Shown: positions 25,601 through 36,990 of the stretch, piece after piece
Layout of the letters: every line of letters begins with the position of its first letter
How positions within the stretch are numbered: the stretch's first letter is position 1
Source of the DNA: Reticulascus tulasneorum
Taxonomy: Eukaryota; Ascomycota; Sordariomycetes; Glomerellales; Reticulascaceae
NCBI GenBank assembly: GCA_001557505.1
Contig: LSAX01000001.1
Span: 2,170,001-2,234,000 of the forward strand
Length of the DNA: 64,000 nt
Reading direction: 5' to 3'
Notes under the pieces: generated by a model
Told to the model about the DNA's origin: nothing
Seen by the model: the letters and a program-made list of their open reading frames with translations, nothing else
Database searches by the model: none
Position numbers and translations under genes: made by a program

Positions 25601-28600
25601 CGACAACCATACGCTGGCCTCATCTACGGATGTCCGCGACGTATCAGAATCCGATCTCAAGAGCCAGCCAAGAGACATTACCGACACTGGGACTCCAAGC
25701 AAGGAGGATGATGCCGGAGAGTTCGGATTCTTTTCTTCCAAGAAGTCTAAGAAAGGCAAAAAGGGACGAAAAGGCAAAGCTGCCGAGGTGGACGACGATC
25801 TACCAGCACCCTCCGCCGAGATCGCCAGCCCGCTTCCCATTGAATCTTTCAGCTCGGCGGCAGATGATGTAACTGCACCTCTTGCCACTGAACAGCCTGT
25901 GGAGGAATACTTCGAAACTAAGGCTTCTAAGAAGAATAAGAAAAAACTCAAACGGGCGCAGACATGGGAACCCGACCTGGCCGATGACATTGTTCAGGAA
26001 AGCAGCAAGGCTGCTTCCGATACTGAAGTTATGATACCGCAAGATGATGCCAGCCAATCTCGAGAGGCTGCTGAAGACATGGAGGCAGACGTACTACCGG
26101 TCCTCGAAAGGTCCAACAGTAGTAGCTCGAAGAAAGCTAAGAAAAAGAAGGGGAAAAAGTTCTCAGCGTGGGACCCTGATCCTGACGACATTACTCCCGC
26201 AGAGTCGCAACCTGAGCAGAAATCTCTGGCTGCCCCTGCCGATGACATTCCTGAAATACGTGAGGCAACTGCTACAAACGACCCAGACGAGTTCGTCTCT
26301 ACTTCCATAGAGCCGGATCATCAAGTTATTGAGCCCGAATTGGCAACACCGAACGAGCCATCCTTCACTCCTGCCCGAAAAGGGAAGAAGAAGAAGGGAA
26401 GCAAAGCTTCATCCTGGGATCCAGAGCCTGAGGATACTGTCTCGCAAGACACCGAGCCGCAGCAAGAGTCATTGGAGATTACTCATGGTATCGCTGAGAC
26501 AGACTTTGCCATGGATCAACCAAGGCACATTGAGACTGGCCCATTGGAGCAGACTACTGCCGAAATGGAGACCACTGAGCCCCGATTCATCAACGAACCT
26601 GATTCGACATTTACTCCTGCCAAGAAAGGGAAGAAAAATAAGGGCAGAAAATCCGTGTCTTGGGAACCAGAGGATGAACCGCCTCACGAGCCTCTAGAAA
26701 AGTCATTCGCTGATGAGAACGATCGCATTTTCGATTCCATGAGCAAAGCTGAGACTTTCGAGACCCCGGAATCCAGCTACAGGATTGGTGAAAGTTGGGC
26801 GACGACTCCAGAAGTACGAAGCGAGAGCCAGGACGTCGTTGTGCACGAGGCAACACTACCAGAAACGGCGACTCCTGTTCACAAACCCGAAATTCTGGAA
26901 AGGAACTTGGACAACCAGGTCTTCGAACCCAAGTCAGATCTTGCCAAATCCTCCGCAGTGCAGCCTGATGACATATACAATGCATCGCCGAAATCCCTTC
27001 CCTTCGATTCTGTCCACAGCGATGCAGCCACGCCTCAGGTGACTCCTCTAGACGAGAATAAAATGGACTTGAAAGACCTTGATCGTGAAGTCCCTGGAGA
27101 AACGGGGTCCACAAAGCCAACTCCAATTGGCGGCCCTGGATACTGGCCTATCACGCCAGCAACCGCGGATTCAAAAGGTGATATCGACTATTTCCCGTCT
27201 TCGGCTGGCTTGAATTCACCCCAAGACGCCATGGCCGCGGAGCCCGATGCAAAGAAGAGCTATTTCCCTTCAGCCCTCCGAATGCTACCTGTGACGGCAT
27301 CGTTCGCAGCTGTCGGCGCTGCCTTCCGCAAAGTTACAGGCGGTCAGGCGAAAGAGCCTGAAATCGTCGATGAGCCAAGCACTAGTGGCGGTGAAGCCAC
27401 ACAATCACAGGGTGTAGAGTCGCTGTCCGAACCTGGCGCGCACGACAAATTTGCCCTGGACCCAGAAATTATGCCAGGGGAGCGCGGCTTGGCGGAGGCT
27501 AGCATGGATGAGGCTGATGTCTCCGCTGTGGGGGAGGGGGATCGGTCCGTCGGCAACAAATCAATTGCGGACACGCGCAATCCGGATGCCCAACCGGTGG
27601 ATCCAACCTTCACCGACTCGGCTTTGGAGGCTGGGGACCAGCAGCCAATAGCAGCTCGAAATAACTTGGACCAATCTTGGGCAGAAAACACACTTACTCC
27701 AGAGCCATCACTTCCGATTCCTGCTTCTAACGATGTCCAGCGCGAATCTATTTCAGAGGACGCCGACAAGAGCCTCGATCTAGAAATGGCCAGCGACGTG
27801 CTTGCTGCTCGTCCCGATGATGAATGGCAGGAAACGACTGTTGGGAAAAAAGGGAAGAAGAACAAGAAAAACAAGCAGCGGCTTTCCCTGGCCGACGTCG
27901 ATTCTTCGGTCCAAGACATTACTGATCCGGCGTCTGCATTGACTGAGACGCCGGTGTCAGCGCCAAAGGACGTCACCAACATTGCTGATTTCCCTCTAGC
28001 TGACGAACAGCCTCAAACGGAGCCATCTCATGACGATCTCTGGTCTGAACCCATTGGGTCGACAAAAAAGTCCAAAAAGAAGCAGAAAAAGGATGCTTCC
28101 AGTCGTTTCATTCTAGACGATGTCGAGAGTAGTACCATTGTTCAAGAGCCGCAAACCTTTGATGAGACAAGTGAACAGACAATAAGTCAGATTTCCCCGG
28201 AGGTAGCTTCAGAGAACCTTGACCTATCCTCTGGTTTTGACCATAGCCAACCAATCATCGCCGGAGAGGATGAATGGGACACTCAGCCCGTTGGAAAGAA
28301 AGGCAAGAAGGGCAAAAAACGAAGCAGTATAGCCAGATCTCTTTCACAGGCTGATGAGCCTCAGAGCGATTCCAAGGATACAAGCTTCGCAAATCAAGTG
28401 CAGGCTGATAGGGGTGTTGACGAAAGCCACATAGCTGACAACCAAGACCAGCGTGAAGCGCCCGTCGATTTCTCCTTTGTGACTGCCGGGTCCAAGAAGT
28501 CCAAGAAGAACCAAAAGCGCCAGAGTTTGCTCGAGACCGCGACAGAGGACAGTTCGGCCCCTGCAGAATCCATCCTAGAGCAAGCTTCTGACCCAGCCTT

Positions 28601-31600
28601 TGAAGAAGCCACGGCAGCTGCGGAAGGCATAGACCAAGGCTTTGAGACTCAGGGAAAGAAGGGCAAGAAAGGGAAGAAAAAGAGGCAGAGCATTCCGTTC
28701 GAAGACTTCCAGGACAGCTTTGAGCAAGGCCCGTCTCGGGAGATGCTAAATGAACCTGCTCCGTCTAGTGAATCGGCAGACACTGCCATTGCTGCTGAGG
28801 ACCTGTCGCTATCCTCTGTTCAAGAAGGTCCTTCTCAAACACAAGAACAGGTAGCTGTTTCTCCCACAACTTTACACTTGCAGGGAGTGGCAGAGGGAAA
28901 GTCGATTGAAGAACCAGCGCCAGCTGTTGCTGCTACCTCAATCCAGCCTCAGAATGATGACCAAGAAGCTGCCACATTAGCAATGCCGGATCAGGCAGTA
29001 GAACCAGAGTTCAAATCCCTCGAAACCACCTCTGATTCTACAGAGGCCGTTCAACAACCACAGGACCGCGAAATGTCTATTCATCAAGCCCCAGTACCTG
29101 AGTTGGCTGACGACTTCGTTACGCCTGTCTACGAAGATGACGTCCCCTTTAGTGTCAAGAAATCCAAAAAGGACAAGAAGAAAAAGAAGGGAGCGGCCCA
29201 GGACGCCATCGAAGAATCTCAAATTATCGCCGAGACCTCAACCCCAGTTCTGGATATTGGAGAACAATCTGAAGCTCAAGAGCATCCTGTCCAGACACTT
29301 GCTACCGAAAATGAGCACCTTGTGGCACCGTTGGACGAAGACAAGCCTTCTCTCCTAACGGAACAAACCAAGCGAGACAACGAATTGATGGAACGCATTA
29401 CCGAGGACCCGCAAGGAGAGTCAATAGCAGCTACTCGTGCTATTATAGACCCGGCTGAACCGCAGCCAACAGAAAGTGCCACACCCAATATTCCTACAAC
29501 CGAGCCTGAGCAATCAAGCACCATGGATGATGCCCAGGAGGAGTTCCCTTTTGTGGTCAAAAAGTCGAAGAAAGACAAGAAAAAGAAGGGAAAGTCGCAA
29601 GACATTGAGTCTGGAACTTCGACTCCCGCGATCCTAGAAGTCGTCGAGCCGTCTTCAACTGATCCATGGACAAAGGAACCAGAGCAAGAAAAGGCGCTTC
29701 CCTTGGGGGAAGACGAGTATTCCTTTACCACCAAGAGATCTAAAAAGGACAAGAAGAAAAAGAAGGGCAAATTCCAAGACGATCCGGAGACTCTTTCCGA
29801 GACAGCAACTCCGGCCGAAACACCCGCGGATGACTTGAGTCGGTCGCTTGTTTTGCCCGACATATCCACAGAGCCAAGCCAGACAGCAACGAGCACCGAG
29901 GCGCTGGCCAGCGAAGACATTATCCCTGAATCTCAATCGTCTCGGCCCCAAGAGGAACCTATTGTGGACGAATGGGCCGAGGACGTCTTTACAACGAAAA
30001 AGTCGAAGAAAGACAAGAAAAAACGGAAATCCAAGGTTCAAGATGATACCGAGCCCGAGTCTGGAGTAGCCACACCTCTTCCAATTCCTGGTGATGAGAC
30101 ATCACTGCTGCCAGTCGCTTCCGACACAGTGGTTGCTTCCGAAGGGTTTTCATATGAACCAGCCATCCAGCATGTGGAAGAAACCGTGTCTGAGGAACAG
30201 ATTCTGCCCAGACACGAGGATGCCGGGACAATAATTCAGTCTAGCCCTGATCTGGAATCTATCGAGCCTGAACCAATCGCAGGGACAAGCACAACGGAGA
30301 GCGCCATTGACAATATTAGTCACCAACCAGAGGATCAACGTGGCAGTCAGGTGCTGATCACTGAAGATACCGGGACAATAAATCAGCCTCGCCATGATTT
30401 CGAATTTGTCGAGCCTGAACCAGCTGCGTGGACAGGTACAATTGAGAGCGCCATTCAAAATATTAGTCACCAACCAGAGGATCAACATGACAGTCGCGGG
30501 TTAATCACTGAAGATATCGTGAAGGCTGATCCTGAGCCATTGCCAACTCATGAAGCAAACCAGGAAACTGAAGAGCTGCAAGAGACATTCTTCATGAAGA
30601 CTTCCAAGAAAGACAAGAGAAAGAAGCGGGCGACTCTCACTGAGACTGAACCTGAAGTCATTTCTCCTCCCAACAACCAGCCCGCCGAGACCAAGGACCT
30701 CGAAGAGGGCACATCTCAGGCTCAGGATCTTCAAGACAGTCAGGTGACCATTGCTGAACCCATTAGCACTTTGTCTAGAGAAGAGACCTCTGCCACCGCT
30801 GTTGCCGACGATGACTGGTCAGAATTCGTCACTTCCAAGAAGAGCAAAAAGGACAAGAAAAAGAAAAAGCGAGAAAGCCTTGCCTGGGCTGAAGCAGAAT
30901 CTAGCACACCGGATGATTCTCTCGGCAACGCTTTACCGGCCAAGCTTGAAGATATGCAAAGCACTGATGCGGTTTCTACGCACCTAATGTCTCCTGATGC
31001 AAAAGAAATCGAGATCCTCGTGCCGGCTAAGCTTGAAGACACACATAGCACTGAGGTAGCTTCTACGGACTTAGCATCCCCTGATGTGAAGGAAATCGAG
31101 ATCATCATCCCGGCCGAATCAGACCCACAGACAGACGGCGACGCATCACTAGTCATAGAGGAAGTTTCTAGCGGAGCGCACCCAGCCCCTTTGGACCCCG
31201 ATGTGCAAGAGGTCAATATCACCTTTGCAGCTCAGCCCGAACGGTCCAGCGTGGAACCTTCGACTTCGATGATTGGAGAAGCCCCGAAATACCCAGTCAC
31301 TGCAGACATTCTAGGCAAGCAATTAGCTGATGTCGGTGAGGTTCAATCAGGCGGCGCGGCCGGAACTGATGTCCCGGCTTCCGTGTTACTGGAGCAAAAT
31401 GTTCCCAGCCAGAACATGCCCATCACAGGACCTCTTCAACAGCTTACTAGCATTGACGAAGTAACGGCCTCGCATCAGGAATCTTTGCCTATTGATGAGG
31501 ATGTCACCGCGAAGTCTGGAGAGCAAGATAGTCGCGCCTTAACAGAAGAGCCTCAGGAATTCTTCACTGTCAAGAAGTCTAAAAAAGACAAGAAGAAGCG

Positions 31601-34600
31601 TGGAAGTGGAGCAGCAAGTATTAGCGAGCAGGTTTCAAGCTTTGACGATAATGTTCCAGGAATTGAACACCATCAGCTTTCAAGAGATGAAAACGAGGCC
31701 GCCGACTACTCTACCACAATCGAACCAAATCAAGAGGACCGCGGTATCACAGAGGTTGCTGAAGGCTCGGCTGCCGATCTGTTCTTCTCTAAAAAATCCA
31801 AGAAATCCAAGAAAGAGAGCAAGAGGCTCTCGAAATCCAATGCAGACTCGGACTGGTCTCCAGTGGTAGATGCAGTCGATGAGACACGCATTAGCTCTTC
31901 TGCAGCTGCAGGCACTACGATCCCCGAAGCCCAGGATATTCTAGCAAGTCGTGATGTTCAGGATGCTGATCCATTCCCGACTCAACCAACTGGGCTGGAG
32001 TCGCCAAGACAAGAATCGGATTTCGGGGGCTTCCAGATGTCACAGAAAAAGTCCAAGAAGGGAAAGAAAGGCAAAGCCTCCAGAAGTGAAGTCGAGTCTG
32101 AATCTACTTCTCGCGCGCTATCCCCGACCCATGAATCGAATACTCCCGCCGCATTTGGTGTTCAAGAGACGACTGATGTCGTCGAGACTGAGCGACCTAC
32201 CGAATATATAAATGATGAATGGGACGTCCCTACGACAAAGAAGTCCAAGAAAGACAAAAAGCGGAAGCCAAGCATACCAGGTGGATCTTCGTCAACGTCT
32301 CGCAATTTATCGCCTACCAGGGAATATTTCACTGGTCCGGTTCCAGAGGTGCCAGATATCCCACCCAGTGATTTGGTGCCATCAGCTCCGCAGACACCTA
32401 GGACAGAGGATTCATGGGACTATGCTATCGCGACGAAGCCCAAGAAAGGCAAAAAGGGTCGCAAGGCATCATTGCAGGCCGATACTGATGAAGTCTCTCC
32501 ACGAACCTCTGTATCGCGAGTGGACAGGGAAGCTGTGAACACCGAACTTGACAGTAAGCATACTTCAGCGGACGCTATGACACGAGAAGGACCAGTGAGG
32601 TCGCTGTCCGACGCGGATATTTGGGACAATGAGGACTATTTCAAGCCACAGAAGCGTAAGGATAGTGATAGCCCATCCGGGCCACCGCCGCACCAAACAG
32701 CGAGTGCATATCCAACCCCTTCAGCTGAATCCCATTTTCTGGAAAAAGTCGGTGTGGCTGCCGTTGCTGGCGCTGCTACCGTGGCCGCAGTGTCTACTCT
32801 TCGCGAATCAGATCATACTGAGTCTGCAACAGACACTTTCCACCGTTTACCGACACCAGATCCAATGGAGACAGCCCGGCAAGATTTTGGAATGGACAGT
32901 CATCCGTCGGAAGAACTACGCACTGCAGGGCGGAAGGGCAGTTCTCAGCTTTCACAGCTGTCAAGCAGAACGGCAGATATCGATTTGACTCCGGCACAAG
33001 AGTCTAGTAGAATCGTCCACGAAGCACCTTTCGACCAGACAGCTAGACCAGGAAAGAAAGTCAAGACGAGAGAGCCATCGTCCACTACCCTTGTAGAGCC
33101 AATATTGTCTTCTCGTGGTCTAGCTGCAGCATATCTTGAGGATCATGGAGGTCATGAGAGTTCTTCAAGCCACGACCCTGCTCAAGAACTAACTATCACC
33201 AAAGATGAGCCACTGGCTGACACTAAAGAGGCCGCCGTCAGTAAACAAAACATCGGCTATGACCATGCTCACGCAGAAAATTCCTATTGGGCAGCAGACC
33301 CTCTATTGGAAGAACAAGAACAAGAACTTTTACGTGAAGGACGCCGAGAGAAAAATCGGAAAAATGAATCACAAGGGACGAACTCAGCTCGGGACATGGC
33401 TGCTTCGTATCTGGAACGCAAGGCAGATCAAGCGCCAGCAGATACAGGAATGAGTGCCAAACCAATCACCAGCTCTAGCCCGAAGTCTGGAGGAAAACTG
33501 GAGCCTGACAATGCAGAAGCGCTCGCTGCCGCTGGGGCGCTTTCTGGAGGGGTTGCACTCCTAGCCCAAAAGTTTGGTGGTGGTAAAAAGAAGGCGAGCA
33601 AGAAGAAGAAGTTGATTGACAAGAGGGCGCCGCAAGAGGACGACCTGTTTGACGATCCTGCCTTGTGGGAAGGCGCAGAGAAGAAATTTGTCAGTGAGGT
33701 CGCTAGCGCTGAAGTCGAAAGTTTCTGGGGCACTGAAGCTGTGATTCTCGACAAGGAAGCAACGCAGCCAGTGGCTCAAAGAGATGTTAGTGGCGATATT
33801 TGGCCGAGCACGAAACCCTTACACCAGGAGCACATATGGGCGGAAGAAGATGACAATCTTGAGAGCCCAATTCTCGGCCGTGACATACCCCGAGAAACAC
33901 CTAGGTTAGCTTCCGAGACTCGAGATACTGCGCCATCAACGGCTGTAGTTTCGAGGGATATCTCCAGCGGAAACAACAGAGAGATCGGCCTCGACGAGGC
34001 CGTATCTCATGGATACGGCTACGAGAATGATCAAGACTTGTCACGCGAGGTGGGCTTTGACGACCACATCCGCGATCACGACGAGGGATTTAGAAGGTCT
34101 CTTTCTAGAGGTCTACCTTCGGTTAGAGAGGAAAGCCGCGAAGATCTGGCGGTAGAGAGCCGTCGTCGGCAGAGATCCGTCTCGCGCGGGGCGCCCTCTA
34201 CACCAGAAGTCAATCGCGACAGCGGCTTCGTTACAGACTCCCCACATCCACTTCGAAGAAGCAACTTTGGCGACCAAGAACTGCGTGACAGCGGCGTTCA
34301 TCTACGTGACTGGAATGAAAGCACATCTCAACGGCGAGACATTCGGCACAGCCCGGAACCATCGTGGCCTGGGAGTCATGGAAGCGAGCGTCACGGTCAC
34401 GATGAACCAAAATCGACGGAGCGGAAACTAGGAAAATCGCCGCTTGCAGAACACGAGTCCCGCGAACGCCCAATGGCCAAGACTCCAAAGCTCTGTGAGC
34501 CCACTGCCAGAGACGTTACGCCAGAGCCACAGAAAGCCAGAAGAATATCTCCTGAATCCGACACGCCAAGGTCAAAATATCAGGATCTGGGCGTCGCAGC

Positions 34601-36576
34601 AGCAGCTGGCGCAGCCTTGGCGGCAGCTACATCCGGCAGAAGCAGCAGTATTGAGCGAAGAAGTGTTTCCGACAAACTGGCCCGACATCAATCTCCTGTG
34701 CCGGGAAACATTGCTAGACGTTCCTCGTCCAATACGAGCATCTCACGGCACAAGACACCGGAGCCGCTAAAGTTTCGGCCTGAAAGTCCAGGCATGGCTC
34801 GGCATTCAGCCACCCCGCCACTCCGAGCCAGGCGAGTTAGCGGTGACCTTCGATCTCTCAGCCAACGAAGTCAGCTTGACCTTTCAAAAGATTCCGAGCT
34901 CACAAGCCAGCGGTCAATCCAAAACATCACCCCCACCGCCAACGAAGGCCGTGTCCGCGCCAAGGACATGACCGACGTATATGTAAGTACAATTCCCCCA
35001 ATTATCTCGTCTTTGTTTTTCAATTCGCGACCGGGAAAAAATGCTGACTTTTGCTCCTGCGCAACAGGATGGCTTTGGCGAAGGCCGCATCGGTTCGCCT
35101 CGCTCGCCTACGCGCCCCCACAGCATGCGTCGGCGGCAGAGTATGCAAGTCCTGGAGCTCGAGTCTAGAGTCGATCAATTGATCGCCGAAAATCGCATGC
35201 TCAGCGAAGCCAGGGCCCAGGCTGAATCACACCACAATCAACGAGCCTCGGGTGTCCTGGCCGAGCGCGATGCCGAAATCGATGTCCTCAAACAGTCGCT
35301 GGAGTTCCTACAGAAAGAAGTCGCCCGATTGACCGAAGTCAACACGGGGCTCAACAGCGCAAATACCCAACTGGCGACGCAGCACAACGACCGATACCGC
35401 GGTCTCGAGGCTCAACATGCCAGTGCGTCACTGGAGCTGGAGGAAGCTCGAAATGCCCATGGCCAGTTCCAAGGCACATTGCAAGAGAAAGATGCCGAGA
35501 TTGACAGGCTCCGAGCAGAACTAGAAGCCGCGAAAGAACAGATTCGTGAGATGCAGCGAAAGATTCTTGAGACCAAGCCTTCCGACATCGAGTTCCTCAA
35601 CATTCAGGATGTCGATCATTTTGATCATCGGTGCCAACAGCTCTGCTCCCATGTGCAACAATGGGTCCTTCGCTTCTCCAAATTCTCCGACATGCGAGCT
35701 TGCCGATTGACCAGCGAGATCAATGACGAGAAAGTGATCGACCGATTGGACAACGCCGTGCTTGACGGCTCCGACGTCGACTCGTTTCTTGGCGATAGAG
35801 TCAAACGTCGCGATATATTCATGTCAATGACTATGAACATGATTTGGGAGTTCGTGTTCACCCGATACCTGTTTGGTATGGATCGCGAACAACGCCAAAA
35901 GCTTAAGTCGCTCGAAAAGCTATTGATGGACGTTGGCCCACCACAGGCTGTCCGGCAATGGCGCGCTGTGACACTCACGCTCCTGTCGAGGCGGGAAACA
36001 TTCAAGGAGCAGTGCGACCTGGACACGGAGGCCGTTGTGCAAGCTGTTTTCCAAACATTATCGAAGGTGCTCCCGCCACCTTCTAATCTGGAGGATCAAA
36101 TCCAGTCTCAACTACGCCGCGTCATGAAGGAGGCAGTTGATCTCTCGGTTGAGATGCGCACCCAACGAGCAGAATACATGATGCTCCCGCCCCTCCAACC
36201 TGAGTACGATGCAGATGGCGAGCTCGCCGAAACTGTGACATTCAACGCGTCGCTCATGAACGAGCGCAGCGGCGACAACTCCTTGACCAACGAGGAGCTG
36301 GAGAGCCAAAACGCCGTTGTACGTATAGTGATCTTCCCACTCGTCGTCAAAAAGGGCGACGACAACGGCGTCGGCGAGGAAGAAATAGTGGTCTGCCCAG
36401 CACAGGTGCTCGTAGCGAAGACTAAGAGCAAGGGTAGAGATGTGCGCATGTTTACGCCGTCGAGCGATGCAGGCGGAGCATCACTTGGCGCGCCGACAAC
36501 AACACAGAGCAACGCCAGCGTGCGGAGCGATGGAACCGAGCAACCCGAGGCAGAGTATCTGGAGGGAGGGATCTAA
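19698..36576 (+). CDS. Giant involucrin-repeat protein, about 5,600 residues
   Basis: Two exons, 19698-34982 and 35068-36576, joined by an 85-bp intron (GTAAGT...GCTGAC...CAACAG) in phase 0, give 5,597 residues. The ATG has a CACC leader and a second ATG follows at once. The N-terminal 200 residues are Arg/Ser-rich (RRRRSPESSRRRRKERR), then come long Arg/Asp/Glu/Lys-rich disordered sequence and, from about residue 1195, some 26 lysine-rich modules of the form KKSKKDKKKKK, usually preceded by an aromatic or DEW and separated by acidic Ser/Thr/Pro linkers of about 50-130 residues. Short Ala/Gly-rich hydrophobic segments (for example AALGALAGVGVGGLIASSLL) recur. The second exon encodes a coiled coil (LELESRVDQLIAENRML) and a folded-looking, well-conserved part (FMSMTMNMIWEFVFTRYLFG). 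This architecture matches fungal proteins annotated as 'involucrin repeat protein', of unknown function; the name reflects composition only. Confidence 0.88.
30223..30516 (+). repeat. 147-bp in-frame tandem duplication
   Basis: Two direct copies of 147 bp (49 codons), 30223-30369 and 30370-30516, inside the giant gene. Both start CCGGGACAATA and end CTGAAGATA. Both contain ATTAGTCACCAACCAGAGGA unchanged. The copies differ by scattered substitutions, so the duplication is fairly recent in the gene's history. Confidence 0.93.
30936..31109 (+). repeat. 87-bp in-frame tandem duplication
   Basis: Two copies of 87 bp (29 codons), 30936-31022 and 31023-31109, each beginning CCGGC(C/T)AAGCTTGAAGA and encoding PAKLED...KEIEI. 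A truncated third start (CCGGCC) follows at 31110. Confidence 0.9.
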
Positions 36577-36990
36577 AGGATGAGGAAACATGTAGAAGGG
36601 AAGAAAAAGGGAACCAGGGGGTCATAAAAGCCGATTACGGCCAAGTGCTATCGAGGGTTTTCATTGTTGACGAGGTATTCAGGGCTGTTTGTGCATGATA
36701 TCCTGGAGTTTGTTTTTTTCAGCTCGAGTTTCCTTGTCTCCTTGCGTATCATGCATGTGTTGGTTTAAATGTATGACTCTCTAGGGTTTTGTGGGCTTGT
36801 AGACGTATTATGAATAATTCTGTTTCATCTTTTTCATCATAGCCTGGCCTAAAAATCATGGCTCCATCGTAATATATATACCCCAAATGTCTACTTCCGT
36901 CAGTATCGAGAGATCCCCAAGTTTATATCCCGTAATGCCCACGCCCACTCATGATTCCCGTAATCCTGTTGTATTGCATCCTATCGCAAC
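36577..36990. other. Convergent 3' spacer
   Basis: About 410 bp between the stop codons of the giant gene and the Zn2Cys6 gene. It holds the two 3' untranslated regions facing each other and no open frame of note. Confidence 0.6.
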
